Of a stretch of DNA of 40,000 bases, positions 26,476-36,675 are shown one piece after another (within the stretch, counting starts at the first letter, position 1; every line of letters starts with the position of its first letter). The notes beneath the pieces are model-generated. The model worked only from the letters and a program-made list of their open reading frames with translations, made no database searches and was not told where the DNA came from. Source of the DNA: Symbiodinium natans (lineage: Eukaryota; Sar; Dinophyceae; Suessiales; Symbiodiniaceae). The stretch lies in NCBI GenBank assembly GCA_905221605.1, contig CAJNDS010001702.1:17501-57500 (forward strand). Direction: 5' to 3'. The position numbers and the translations under genes were made by a program.

Positions 26476-26985
26476 ATTTCCAAGTACCCAGGAACTTGCA
26501 AATGCAGATACAGGTGAAGATGGACAAGGCCAAGGCACCGCAACCAGAGCAGCCCTTTCCTTGACAGGGCCCTTTGCAGCCCTTCCTTGGATGGAGGCTT
26601 AAGGTGAAGGTTTTGGCCCCTAAGGGAAAGCATCCCCCAACTTAAAGCATTCTTGTTTGGGTCGAAGGGGGGGGGGGGGGGTTGGTAGGGTACTTGGGGT
26701 TTTGGGTGCATCGGGCCTTGGCTTTAGGGACTCGGGTTTGCGGGGGGTGGCAGGAGAGCGATTTGGATCATGCTTCCGACTGGAGGGGCTTCGGCCGGTG
26801 TGTTGAGAGCGTCATTTTGTAAAGCTGGCATCCCACATTCCCAAACCCTAGATCCCTAAATGGACAATTTCGACCTCATCGACCCGAAAACCCTAAACCC
26901 TCCCCGACCTTGCTGCCTCCCAGAAAGCCGAAACCCCAAACGCAAGACCGCGACTCCGAGACCTTTCTTGGAAGTTTTTGAGCAC
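26476..26985. other. island, no gene assigned
   Basis: Contains a G-run (26667-26683). The - frame 26451-26711 overlaps the family C end and is not recognised. Confidence 0.45.
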
Positions 26986-26987
26986 TT

Positions 26988-27092
26988 AGAAGTAGGGTTA
27001 AGGACCCCTAAAGTAAGGCTACAACCATAGTCACCTACTTCTAACCCGACTTACAAGTATCCGAAGGAACCTTCCAAGTACCCCTGTAAGCT
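26988..27092 (+). repeat. diverged family B-like foldback
   Basis: ACTTAGAAGTAGGGTTAAGGA on the left faces CTACTTCTAACCCGACTTAC and GGAACCTTCCAAGTA on the right. The pairing is partial. Confidence 0.5.
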
Positions 27093-27157
27093 GACATCCT
27101 CAACACGAAAGCACACAACATGCTCGATGCTCCGACAGAACCCGACAAAGGGGTTCA

Positions 27158-27212
27158 GGGTTTAGGGTAGAGGGTTTAGGGTTTAGGGAAAGTTTAGGGC
27201 TTAGGGTTCAGG
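27158..27212 (+). repeat. telomere-type tract, degenerate
   Basis: About six units with TAGAGGG, TTCAGGG and CTTAGGG. Confidence 0.88.
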
Positions 27213-27628
27213 GACCCCCCAACCCCCAAACCCACTCCAACCTCTCGAGCCCAAATATTTCAAGTTTAGGGTTGAGTGTTGAGGGGTTTCAAAGTAGTCA
27301 ACACTCAACCAACAACCCCTCGCTTCAAGACCAAACGGAAAACACTGTCGGCCGCCACTCGGTCAAACTTTCGGTCCAGACTCTGGAGCCGAATGGGTTC
27401 AAGGCTAGGGTTTCGGGTTTAGGGTGCAGGGTTTAGGGTTTTGGGGTCTTGGGGTTTAGGGTTTAGGGTGCAGGGTTGAGGGTTTAGGGGTCTTGGGGTT
27501 TAGAGGCTACTATAGGCTACTATAGGTTTCTCATTCGGGCTGAGCAGCTCATTGTAGCAGCCGCCCTTGCCTTTGAAGCCGCAGCCTTGCAGTCGGGAGG
27601 TTCATGGAGATCAGGCATCTACGGCCAT

Positions 27629-27668
27629 AGGGTTTAGGGTTTAGGGTTTAGGGTTTAGGGTTTAGGGT
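27629..27668 (+). repeat. telomere-type tract (TTTAGGG)n
   Basis: Six pure units. Confidence 0.97.
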
Positions 27669-27687
27669 AGGTTGGGGTTTAGGGTAG

Positions 27688-27770
27688 GTTGGGGGCTGTT
27701 CCCCAACAGTCCTTAGTAGGGACCATAATGGGGGTGCTAAAATCCCTGTTACGGACTGTTAGTATAACGG
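27688..27770. repeat. nested inverted repeats
   Basis: GTTGGGG/CCCCAAC (27688-27707) is followed by AACAGTCC (27705-27712) pairing with GGACTGTT (about 27753-27760). Confidence 0.7.
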
Positions 27771-28735
27771 GGAACATTCGAAGGCATATGGCATAGGGTT
27801 TAAGGCGTTTAGGAGTTTGGGGTTCAGGGAAAACGCTTTAAGTGGTTCTAGCTCCCTTGTGGTGTGGGACACAACTTTTGTGCAAGTACCCATGAACCTA
27901 AAAGCTTCGAGGATTCAGGGTGTGTGTGGGGCTGAGTAACAATGAGTCCACCCCAGTCCTACTTGCTCGCACGACAAAAGTCTAAGACAAAATGTGACCG
28001 CGCAGCACGTCCACAGGAGGGAAGGGTTCCAATCCAGGAAGAGGAAAGTAACTTTCAGCATGCACTTGCCAGCCCAATCATTCCCAACCACTGGTGGTCA
28101 TTCTGCCATCCCCGCCGAACATGACCTCACAGGTGTTGCCTTATCCCGGCACGAAACCTCAATCCCCCAACCCTAACTAAACCCTAAGCCCTCAGCCCTA
28201 ACAAAAACCCAACTGTCGCCAGCTTCTGAATTTTGAGTTTAGGGTTCAGGGTTCCGGGGCCCAGATTACAAGGGAACACAGAGAAAAGCCTGCAGATTAA
28301 CCACTGGGCTTCCTTGGTACATGTTGCCTGGACTCCTGGACAACTTCTGGGCTAGTCTGGATGTCTATGGCGGATGGGTCTGTGCTTTCCTGTCGTCCTT
28401 TTCTTTCCTCCTCTGAGCCTTTACTGGAACTGGAAATGCAGGGGCTGCCGGTTGCAGGGTAGTGGTGCGCCAGTCCCAGTCAGGCCAGAATGAAGGTTGA
28501 TAGATTGGGATGGAAGGGCCACCCTATTTTGGCAAAAACCCTAACACATATGTTCCTATACTACATGCCCGCATTCATTGCGAGAGTTCCCTGTCTTAGG
28601 ACATCACAGCTAGCTTCCATCTGCCGTTTACGCCCTAGACCCTAGACCCTCTAGCCCACTCGAACCCCCAAACGCCTCCATAGTCGAATCCTCCGAACCC
28701 TCCACCCGGGCACGAGCTCGCACAACTGGGTGTTG
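27771..28735. other. long island, no gene assigned
   Basis: About 1 kb with few heptamers (28170-28200, 28228-28245). Two + frames of 60 codons near 27942-28176. Nothing recognised. Confidence 0.45.
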
Positions 28736-28747
28736 CCTGGATGCAAG

Positions 28748-28795
28748 GGTTTAGGGTTTAGAGTTTAGGGTTTGGGGCCAGGGTTTAGGGTGAGA
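28748..28795 (+). repeat. telomere-type tract, short and degenerate
   Basis: Four to five units with TTTAGAG and TTTGGGG variants. Confidence 0.88.
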
Positions 28796-28987
28796 GCTTA
28801 GTCAGGGTCCAGCGATAGAGTTTGGAGGGTTTGTGGGCTTACGGGGCTTCTGGGTTGATAGCGCTAGCGCTGAGGTCGGCCGCCCCGTGCTTCAATAGGG
28901 AAGCAGTGCAGGGACCTTCCATACGGTACTACCGGGAGCGGGGGGTGGGGGGGGGGGGGGGCAGCTCTAGGCCAGGGCAAAAGGCGC

Positions 28988-29055
28988 CCTAAACCCTAAA
29001 CCCTAAACCCTAAACCCTAAACCCTGAACCCTAAACCCTAAACCCTAAACCCTAG
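28988..29055 (-). repeat. telomere-type tract (CCCTAAA)n
   Basis: Nine units, one CCCTGAA. Confidence 0.97.
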
Positions 29056-29173
29056 CGAATGTTGGATTGAGAACCCAGGGGATGCTGTTCTGGAGGTCCT
29101 CAATCCTAAACCCAGCCAGACCCAGAGTAACCGCAACCTAGGCATAAGAAGGGTGCCCCTGTTGGCTTAAAGG

Positions 29174-29257
29174 GGTTTAGGGTTTAGGGTTTAGGGTTTA
29201 GGGTTTAGGGTTTAGGGTTTAGGGTTTAGGGTTTAGGGTTTACCCTAAACCCTAAAC
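29174..29257 (+). repeat. telomere-type tract with fusion-like junction
   Basis: Nine TTTAGGG units, then TTTACCCTAAACCCTAAAC: orientation flips at about 29242. Confidence 0.95.
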
Positions 29258-29269
29258 AAGGAAACCTAA

Positions 29270-29296
29270 CCCCCCCCCCCCCCCCAAAGAAAAAAA
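29270..29296 (+). repeat. C-run joined to A-rich run
   Basis: Sixteen C, then AAAGAAAAAAAAG. Confidence 0.93.
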
Positions 29297-29322
29297 AGAA
29301 AGGACCGGCCTCATTGGGGTCG

Positions 29323-29720
29323 CCAGCAAAGCCCATGTCCTGGGTCCTCTGCATCATCTCAGGGCCACACCTGGGGGCCCCCCCAGTGCGGTTTAGGGTT
29401 TGGGGCTTAGGGTTTAGGCCTCAGGGTTTAGGGTTTAGGGCTTCGGGTTCAGGAGCGCGGCAGTATTTTCATTTTCAACTTATGGGAAAGAATCAGAAAT
29501 TAATTATAACTTTATCTTTAAGTCTGGGATTGAGATCAAGGGTCGGCGTGTGGGTGGGGACTTTTAGCTTTCGGGCTTGTGTTGTGTGCATGTACGTGCG
29601 CTCGCAAACCCGCGCGCGGAAACCCTGTATCCACCTCTATGTCCAAAATTGGGCTTACAGGGTTGGAGTTTAGGAGCCTAGACCAATCCCAATCCACTAA
29701 GCCCCCTGTAAAACCCGGCA
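29323..29720. other. island, no gene assigned
   Basis: A degenerate TTTAGGG stretch at 29390-29450. The + frame 29314-29673 (119 codons) runs through it and is not recognised. Confidence 0.4.
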
Positions 29721-29772
29721 GACCCTAAACCCTAAACCCTAAGCCCTAAGCCCTAAACCCTAAACCCTAAAC
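29721..29772 (-). repeat. telomere-type tract
   Basis: Seven units, two CCCTAAG. Confidence 0.95.
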
Positions 29773-29867
29773 ACACAAAAAGCCAGCTCTCAGGTGGCCA
29801 GGCCCGCCCATAGGAAAGCACGGCCCACAGCCGCCACCGCAGCCTTTCCCTGAGGGGCTTGAGTGGT

Positions 29868-29998
29868 TTAGGGTTTAGGGTTTTAGGCTGTAGGGTGTAG
29901 GGTTTAGGGTTTAGGGTTTTGACACGGGTTTTGGGTTTAGGGTTTTGGGTTTAAGGTTTAGGGTTTGGGGGTGGGGGCGGGGGGGGGGCGGGGGGCTT
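29868..29998 (+). repeat. degenerate telomere-type tract plus G-rich block
   Basis: TTTAGGG, TGTAGGG and TTTTGGG variants, then GGGGGTGGGGGCGGGG. Confidence 0.88.
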
Positions 29999-30261
29999 TT
30001 AGGGCCATAGGGTTTACACGATTCTTAACAGGCAGTTAGGGCGAGGTACAACTCTATCACCCTAAACCCTGAGCCCTAAACCCAATTGCCTAGATTCTTA
30101 CAAGGCGTCGACCTGGGTTCAGGGCCTAGGGTTTAGGGTTTGGCCTGCAATTCAACTTGAAGGTCTGTGTCAACCTTCTCCGTCCACGTGAGCCACTGAC
30201 TCGCACAGTCTTCCCCAATGCTCCGAGCGCTCTAAATCCGAAAAAAGACAAAGCCCTTAAT

Positions 30262-30352
30262 TTAGGATTTAGGGTTTATAGGGTATAGGGTATAGGGTTT
30301 AGGATTTAGGGTTTAGGGTTTAGGGGTTCGGGACAGGGTAAAGGGTTTAGGG
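30262..30352 (+). repeat. degenerate telomere-type tract
   Basis: TTTAGGG, TATAGGG and TTTAGGA variants. Confidence 0.88.
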
Positions 30353-30622
30353 TGGCCATTGCGCCCGAAAGAGTTGGCTTTCCCGGTGCATCGCTGCCCC
30401 ACCCCGACCCCCTCCTGCGTGGGTCATGGGTCGGAGCGGTGGATACCCTAAACCTAAACTCTAAACCCTAAACCCACATCCTAAACCCTAAGCGATAACC
30501 CTGTATTTGCATCAAGTTCTTCACAGCGTAGGGTATTTAGGGGTCTAGGTTGGGGTGCGGGGTTAGAGGAGTTTGGGGGTTTCATATTCTAGGGGCATTT
30601 CGCGGCTACAGGGTTTAGCCAC

Positions 30623-30736
30623 CCTGAACCCTAAACCCTAAACCCTAAACCCTAAGCCCCAAACCCTAAACCCTAAACCCTAAACCCTAAAACCCTAAAC
30701 CCCAAACCCTAAACCCTGTAAACCCTATAAACCCCA
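30623..30736 (-). repeat. telomere-type tract
   Basis: About fifteen units with CCCCAAA and CCCTATAAA variants. Confidence 0.95.
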
Positions 30737-30836
30737 AACCAGAATGCTAACCCTTAACCGGAGAATCCTCCCCTGGTCAGCCCAAGCATCCCATACCGCA
30801 CATGCAGCCGAAACATGGGCTGCCGGGGCCTGGAGA

Positions 30837-30880
30837 GGGTTTAGGGTTTAGGGTTTAGGGTTTAGGGTTTAGGGTTTACA
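30837..30880 (+). repeat. telomere-type tract (TTTAGGG)n
   Basis: Six pure units, ending 15 bp before family C copy 4. Confidence 0.97.
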
Positions 30881-30894
30881 TAGGGGCTTAGGGC

Positions 30895-31014
30895 GACCCA
30901 AGAGTAACCTAGGAATGCCAGGGGTGCCCTTGTTGGCCTTTTTTGGATTAAAGGGGCTTATAAGGGAACCTCAACCCTAAAAAAAGGAATCAGGGCTTAC
31001 TCTGGGTTCGAGTA
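30895..31014 (+). repeat. dispersed repeat family C, copy 4 (uninterrupted)
   Basis: GACCCAAGAGTAACCTAGGA ... GGGGTGCCC ... TTGGATTAAAGGGGCTTATA ... AGGGAACCTCAACCC ... GGAATCAGGGCTTACTCTGG. The ends GACCCAAGAGTAA and TTACTCTGGGTTC are roughly complementary. Confidence 0.82.
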
Positions 31015-31565
31015 AGGGTTGAGAGGGCTTCTCTGTCTTGAGACCTGTGCTTTGCTGCTATGAGTGTTATACGATACACAATGACGAAGGTAATTGGACA
31101 TTTCTGACCATCATGTTCGTACTGTTTGGTTTGGGGGGGGGGGGGGGGGGGGGTGGGATCGGGTTTGAGGGTTTAAAGGGCTTAAAGGGTTGAGGTGGCT
31201 TTGTTTTGGGAAGTGTCTTGGAGGGTAGCCCAGGCCCTTAGAATCAGGAGTTTGGGTCTAGGGCCACAGGGTTCAGAGGTTGCACCTTTCTGAAGAAGGA
31301 AGGGTCTGTCAATTGTGTAAGTCTTTGACGTTGGGACACGATCCAAATGTCCTGCGCTTTGAAATGGAGAAGAGCCGAAGTGCCACCCCAGCAAGACCCC
31401 GGCAGACGGCCTGCACCTAGAAAACCTAAACCCTGCAACCCTGAACCCTAACGTTAGGCTCTGTACTGATTCACTTCTGCTGCCACCTTCCTGGGGGAAG
31501 CACCTCGACTCAACGATGTATTCTCCAGGGGCTTAGAGGCTTAGAAATCCCCAACTTGTGAAACC
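31015..31565. other. island, no gene assigned
   Basis: G-run at 31133-31153. Overlapping - frames of 64-70 codons (31182-31438) include heptamer-derived parts. Nothing recognised. Confidence 0.4.
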
Positions 31566-31568
31566 CTT

Positions 31569-31934
31569 TTGTTGCATTCTGCTTTTGCATCCAAGCATGG
31601 ACTAACGAAAGACTTTCTACGAACAGTCAACACCCTGCCTTGTGGCCCACAACAGCCACAGCCGCAACCACAGCCGCCGCAGCAGCCGCCGCCGCAGCCG
31701 CAGCCGCCGCATCCGCCGCATCCGCCGCAGCCGCCGCAACCACCGCAACCTCCACAACAACCGCAGCCACCACCGCAGCAGCCGCAACCACAACCACCGC
31801 CGCAACAGCCGCCGCAGCAGGGCCCTGGCACAGGTTTAGGGTTTGGGCGGGAGTCGCTAGATGTCTTGGATTCCATTCCGTATCGCGAACGTCTTTGCTG
31901 CAGGTGCAGTCGGTCTGCTTATAGATGCACATGA
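31569..31934 (+). CDS. candidate Pro/Gln-rich ORF or exon
   Basis: A 121-codon open frame. Residues 1-29 are ordinary (HGLTKDFLRTVNTLPCGPQQ). About 55 residues of Pro/Gln with a few His follow, built from CAGCCG-type units. The tail GRESLDVLDSIPYRERLCC ends near a possible donor (GCAG/GTGCAG at about 31899). All six frames are open across the repeat, so length proves nothing. A Cys/Gly-rich - strand reading (31541-31876) is the alternative. The locus at 38071-38337 has the same plan. Confidence 0.28.
   Translation: MLHSAFASKHGLTKDFLRTVNTLPCGPQQPQPQPQPPQQPPPQPQPPHPPHPPQPPQPPQPPQQPQPPPQQPQPQPPPQQPPQQGPGTGLGFGRESLDVLDSIPYRERLCCRCSRSAYRCT
31640..31826 (+). repeat. CAGCCGCCG-type tandem repeat
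   Basis: Imperfect 3-, 6- and 9-bp units of CAG/CAA/CAC with CCG/CCA. Confidence 0.95.
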
Positions 31935-32640
31935 CATATGGTAACGTAACTCCTGACTTGTCTTTGTCGTTGGTCGTTGTTCTATAGGATGTACGAGAGG
32001 AGGAGGCTTCTTGTCATGGCTCACAGGCTGAAGGGACAAAGATGCACGAAAGGAAAAGTAAAGGTTAACCACTCCGTACCATCATGAGTCTTTCTACGTG
32101 ACATGAACTCTCTTGACAAGGAACACGCCAACATCAGATTCTTTGAGTCAGTCCCAACAGCACAATTAGACCACGAGTGCAGGAGATGCAGAAATTTCCT
32201 GGTTTTCTTTAAGTTAACGAAGATGAAACACATTGTCTGACATGTAATGAAATGACCCGTTTACTGTGAACCTAGCTCCTCATTTTCTTAACTTCGTCTT
32301 TGGCCTTGCATAGGTTCCCGACTCCATCCCCAATGCTCCCAGACACGCCCCAAACCCTCCAAAAACTCATGACCTCAACATACAGTAAGGTTTTAGGGTA
32401 TAGGGTTTAAGATTTAGGGTTTAGGGTTTAAGGTTCTACAGGGTGTAAACACCTCACAAAGTAAGTTCAGCCCCCTGAGTAACAAAAGGCTAGAAATTAA
32501 CCAAGGGCCCTCAACTTAAAGAAATCCAGGGTACCCCCTAACCTGGGGATCCCCTTTCTTATCCAGCGCAGTCACTGTAGCTTGTCCAAAGCCCCCCAGG
32601 CCCCAGGCACGAGGTACCTAATCGAATTCCTAACCCCAGG
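31935..32640. other. island, no gene assigned
   Basis: Mostly repeat-free apart from a short TTTAGGG tract at about 32391-32432. Two - frames of about 70 codons (31857-32072, 32021-32233) are not recognised. Confidence 0.4.
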
Positions 32641-32773
32641 CATGAGACACTCAATCTAATTCCCTAATTCCCTCAACCCTAAAACCCCTAACACCCCTAA
32701 CACCCCAAACCCCAAACCCTCACAGTGCTTTTGGGCTCTGCACTTTAAGGTCCCTCCATTGGGATAGAGATGT

Positions 32774-32874
32774 ACTTGGAGGTTCATGGGTACATATAAT
32801 CAGAGTTATAAGGACCCTAGATACAGTCATAACCATACTTAAACTTTTTATAACCCTACCCGTGAACCTCCTGG
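32774..32874 (+). repeat. foldback element family B, copy 2
   Basis: Left ACTTGGAGGTTCATGGGTA pairs with right TACCCGTGAACCTCCTGG. Inner GAGTTATAAGGA pairs with TTTTTATAACCC. Length 101 bp. The outer sequence also occurs at 3229-3247 and, reversed, at 27883-27898. Confidence 0.85.
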
Positions 32875-33031
32875 TAGTTCAGGGTCTTTGGGGTCTAGGG
32901 TTCAGTTGTAGGCTTTAAGGCCACGGGTTAAGGGGCCAGCGTTTAGGAATTCGGGTTCAGGAAGAAAGGCGTTTCCAGGCTTTAGGCGCTGAGTTCCCCT
33001 CTCAGGCCCCGAAGGCCCCGCAGCAAACCCA

Positions 33032-33111
33032 CGGTTTAGGGTTTAGGGTTTAGGGTTTAGGGTTTAGGGTTTAGGGTTTAGGGTTTAGGGTTTAGGGTTT
33101 AGGGTTTAGGG
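33032..33111 (+). repeat. telomere-type tract (TTTAGGG)n
   Basis: Eleven pure units. Confidence 0.98.
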
Positions 33112-33207
33112 TGCCTGAGCACATGCCGCACGGCCCACAGCCGAAGTTCTGCATGGGCCCGCAAGCGAAGCAGCCTCCGCTCGGTCTACGCAACAGGTGG
33201 CCCAAAC

Positions 33208-33316
33208 CTTGGGGACGAAATGAACCCTAAAAGGGTTTATGGTTCATATACCTTAGTAGGAATTATAGCAGTATAGGGTATAGGACCCCAATTTTAGGGT
33301 TCATTTGGTCCCCAGG
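33208..33316 (+). repeat. foldback element D
   Basis: Left TTGGGGACGAAATGAACCCT and right AGGGTTCATTTGGTCCCCAG; with the next bases the arms pair over about 24 bp with one mismatch. Length 109 bp. Confidence 0.9.
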
Positions 33317-33319
33317 AAC

Positions 33320-33636
33320 CTCGGCCCTGCTTTATGCAAGAGAGGGCCCCCCCACTTACAAGTAGTTAGCAAGAGTTGCATATGGACATAGCAGACTTAC
33401 AAGTACTTAGCGTGAGTTTGACATAGGCAACTTAGGAAGTGGACTTGCAAGTTCCGTATCATTTTCAATGTATTTGCACCATGACATGTTTTGATTTTGG
33501 CAAAGAGCTGACTTTAGCCCCCCCCAAAAAGCACAGAAGAGTTTGGAGAGATTTAATAGCATATTTCGAAGGGTTTTGTTGGTGTTAGATTTGAGTTTAA
33601 GTGTTCCTGCCCACCATTGTTTTTCTAGTGCAAGCT
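33320..33636. other. island, no gene assigned
   Basis: CTTACAAGTASTTAGC is repeated at about 33355 and 33395. The - frame 33407-33766 runs from here into the minisatellite and is not recognised. Confidence 0.45.
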
Positions 33637-33900
33637 GCGGATACCTGCGCGCCCACGCCTCAATCACGCCGTGATACGCGAGGAGACACACGCGCCCACA
33701 CCCTGTTTCTGGCCATGCGCGGTTGCGGACAAAAGCGGACACAAGCGGACACACACGCGTCCACATGTCTTTGGTGGCATAAACATGCGGTCACACACGC
33801 GCCCACATGGTTTTGGGATCAGAAGTGTGCGGACACATACGTATCCACACGTTTTTGACGCCACATGTCTGTGGCCACACAGCTGCTCGCATGCCTGCCC
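33637..33900. repeat. 42-bp minisatellite
   Basis: Units start at 33637, 33679, 33745, 33787, 33829 and 33871, exactly 42 bp apart except for a 24-bp GCGGACA-rich extra piece at 33721-33744. Each begins GCGGACACacacGCGtCCAC and carries a more variable second half. As 42 is 14 codons, frames stay open on both strands (- strand motif KTCGRVCVR; + strand ADTHASTC). Confidence 0.93.
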
Positions 33901-33929
33901 TCTCTGAAAAACAGTAACGTCTCCAAGGT

Positions 33930-33970
33930 TTAGGGTTCAGGGTTCAGGGTTTAGGGTTTCGGGTTTGGGG
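33930..33970 (+). repeat. telomere-type tract, degenerate
   Basis: Five to six units with TTCAGGG and TTTCGGG. Confidence 0.9.
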
Positions 33971-34290
33971 TGCAAGCGAGTTCCCCGCTGAGCAGCGAAA
34001 CATACTGCAAACGAGTTTCAACATGGCAGCCGCCGAGACAAATATGTAGAGCGGTTCTTGCTCACGGTTGCTGTTTGTGCAAATTTCGCAAAGCCAGTCC
34101 CCCAAAATTCCCCCCCCCCCCCCTTCCGAAAAAAAAGCAGGGCCCAGCTTTGTCTGCTATCTTTTCCGATATCTTTCCATATAAAACTCTGTATCTCCCT
34201 TATCCAGGCTGGTATTGTTAGGGTTTACTTAGCAGACATGTGGGTTGTTGTCAAAATGCTTGTTCCCGAAATTGACGTTAAATCGGAACT
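33971..34290. other. island, no gene assigned
   Basis: C-run at 34110-34123 followed by TTCCG and an A-run. Two overlapping + frames (33970-34221, 34058-34315), not recognised. Confidence 0.4.
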
Positions 34291-35019
34291 CCCTCGGTGC
34301 CGCCTTATGTCCTGAAGGAAAAAGAAGCTGATTGAGATGGAGTAGCAAACGCGACATCTGAAGGATCCAAGCATGATTTCCTAGAAAGGGTGCTAGCGCG
34401 GACCATTTTTCAGGCGCTGCTGTCGGACGAGTCGTCACAAGAACTGCTAGTGTTACTGCTACATACTGCTGCTGGAGTTCTGGCGCGAGCGAAGGTTTCT
34501 CCGCTGTCGCCACTTGCGGGGCTCGAGCTCCAGCAAGCATAGCACTATCGGTTCTATGGTGTGAATGGGCCATGGTCTGCCGGGGGAGTTTGCGTTGACA
34601 TTTTGCTAGCGCCGTGCTAGCGCGGCGCTAACGCAAAACACTGTGCCGGATTTTCCAAGATCTGATACCACGACGTAATGAACGACGAAAACAAGCCAGG
34701 AGCAGCACATGTACCAAGTATAACAAGAATATCGTTTCTTTCTTGTCATCGCTTTTCCTAGAAAAAACCCCTATCCCCTGGCAACAGGGCCCCGTCAATT
34801 CATAACGAAGAGGCGCGGGGTTATTACACCACCCCGGATGTTGTACGCATATTTCGGGTGGTGCGCCTGGCTGGGCCTTCTCAATCAATCTCTGTTGGGT
34901 TCGCTTAGTGGTGACATGCGAAATTTGAAATAATGTTTGTTGATTTTACCTAGCGCGAACCTAGCGTTTTCCTAGCGCCACACTGGGGTTTTAGGGGATC
35001 CCCCTCGGTGCCGCCTTAT
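34291..35019. mobile_element. 693-bp insertion-like segment with 18-bp direct repeats
   Basis: CCCTCGGTGCCGCCTTAT occurs exactly at 34291-34308 and 35002-35019. The 693 bp between has no telomere-type tract and holds all the CTAGCG motifs seen here, in clusters near 34391, 34603-34633 and 34951-34980 (GTGCTAGCGCGG and similar). Two - frames lie inside (most of 34229-34573; 34628-34888); neither is recognised. It could be a transposed element with an 18-bp target duplication. Confidence 0.55.
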
Positions 35020-35149
35020 AGCAAAGACATGAAAATAGACCGGCCAAACCAATTAATGTAAATTAAAGTAACTGAGCAGACACGCGAATTTTGAACGCAA
35101 CCCATGTACTGAAAGTAAAGACCTTGTAACGGATTTGTATCTGGACTTA

Positions 35150-35167
35150 CAGGGGGGGGGGGGGGGG
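35150..35167 (+). repeat. G-run
   Basis: About 17 G. Confidence 0.93.
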
Positions 35168-35198
35168 CCACTCTTGTGTGGCAAGAAGCCAGGAAAGC

Positions 35199-35228
35199 TC
35201 CTAAACCCTAAACCCTAAACCCTAAGCC
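35199..35228 (-). repeat. telomere-type tract
   Basis: Four units. Confidence 0.93.
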
Positions 35229-35354
35229 CAAAAGCTCACGGTTGTGGGATGTCGGGTTTTAAGCTCAAGGTTCATAGGGCCCACTTAGGAAACCTGAAGC
35301 CTCTCCTAAGGTAACATTGACTTGCACCCCAGAATTCTTCAAGGGCTTCATCAG

Positions 35355-35420
35355 GGTTCAGGGTTTAGGGTTTAGGGTTTAGGGTTTAGGGTTTAGGGTT
35401 TAGGGTTTGGGGTTTGGGGT
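35355..35420 (+). repeat. telomere-type tract (TTTAGGG)n
   Basis: Eight units, first TTCAGGG, last TTTGGGG. Confidence 0.96.
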
Positions 35421-35577
35421 TAGGCTTTTGCAAAGCTGTAGGGACCAGGGGCCTGGGGCTTAGACTTCCATTCAAAGGCTTAGTAAGGGTTTCTGTTGCT
35501 CATAAGGCTTAGATCGATCGGAGCGCGCAAGCCCTAAACCCTTACCACTCTACACTATGAACGCCCATCACGCATAA

Positions 35578-35700
35578 CACCCCTAACACCCTGAACACCC
35601 TGAACACCCTCAACACCCTTAACGCCCTATCGCTTCACACCCTCACACACTTCACAGCCTTAACACCCTAACACTTTACACCCAGGACACCCTGAATCGG
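35578..35700 (-). repeat. 9-bp tandem array, unit AACACCCTG
   Basis: About six units at 35578-35632, then decayed CACCCT and CACAC pieces. Confidence 0.88.
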
Positions 35701-35763
35701 AGCCTTTCTCTCCACCAGGGCCAGGCCCTGGGCTAAGACCTGAGAGGGGATAGTTTTGGTTTA

Positions 35764-35915
35764 GCTAGGGTTCAGGGTTTAGGGTTTGGGTTTGGGGTTT
35801 AGGGTTTAGGGGTTTAGGGTTGCGGGTGTGGGGGCTTCGGGTTTGGGGTTTAGGGGTTTTGGGGGTTTCGGGGTTCCGGTTTTTGGAGTTTAGGGTTGAG
35901 GGTTTAGGGTTTTGG
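35764..35915 (+). repeat. degenerate telomere-type region
   Basis: TTTAGGG with TTTGGGG, TTTCGGGG and TTTTGGGGG variants. Confidence 0.88.
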
Positions 35916-35943
35916 GGGGTCAGAGCTTAGTGAGGGTCGAAGG

Positions 35944-36052
35944 CCCTAAACCCTAAACCCTTAACCCCTTAAACCCTTATACCCTTAAACCCTTAAACCC
36001 TTAAACCCTTAAACCCTTAAACCCTTAAACCCTAAACCCTGAACCCTGAATC
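35944..36052 (-). repeat. telomere-type tract, CCCTTAAA variant
   Basis: CCCTAAA at both ends with about eight 8-bp CCCTTAAA units between. Confidence 0.95.
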
Positions 36053-36162
36053 CAAAACCCGAAACCCGAAGCCCAAATCCGAAAGCCGGAGCTTCCTACG
36101 CCTTGAACAAACAGCTCGAAACTCTTAACGCATCAAACGTCGCACCCTCGAAAGCCTCGATA

Positions 36163-36385
36163 TTAGGGTTTAGGGTTTAGGGTTTAGGGTTAGGGTTAGG
36201 GTTTAGGGTTTAGGGTTTAGGGTTTAGGGTTTAGGGTTTAGGGTTTAGGGTTTAGGGTTTAGGGTTTAGGGTTTGGGTTTAGTGTTTAGGGTTTAGGGTT
36301 TAGGGTTTAGGGTTTAGGGTTTAGGGTTTAGGGTTTAGGGTTTAGGGTTTAGGGTTAGGGTTTAGGGTTCAGGGTTTTGGGCTTA
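36163..36385 (+). repeat. longest telomere-type tract in the window
   Basis: About 30 TTTAGGG units over some 220 bp, with a few 6-bp TTAGGG units and single TTTAGTG and TTTGGG variants. Confidence 0.98.
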
Positions 36386-36675
36386 GTGTTTAAGCCGGGT
36401 TAGGGTTAAGGGTATAGGGCTTGGTGTATAACTGTATAACTTTACACACCCCACCCTGAACTCGAACGCTACGCTGAACACTCAGCCTGCACCCTGTCCC
36501 CAAACCCTGAACTCTGAACCCAAACCTAGCTGGAGTAGAGGGTTTAGGGTTAGGGTTTTGGGTTGAAGGTATATCTATGCCCACCAATTAAAGCAAATGG
36601 TGGAGGGACCATATCATGAGTTCACTGACCATGTTTGCTATGTTGATATGCACAAATCTGTAGGCTACTCTGCTG

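Larger units (their letters stand above)
29117..29322 (+). repeat. dispersed repeat family C, copy 3, split by telomere repeats
   Basis: The 5' half (29117-29173) reads AGACCCAGAGTAACCGCAACC ... GGGTGCCCCTGTTGGCTTAA ... AGGGG. The 3' half resumes at about 29258 (AAGGAAACCTAACCC, C-run, A-rich, GGACCGGCCTCATTGGGGTC). The insert is a G-rich array closing with two inverted units. The break point differs from copy 1. Confidence 0.75.
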
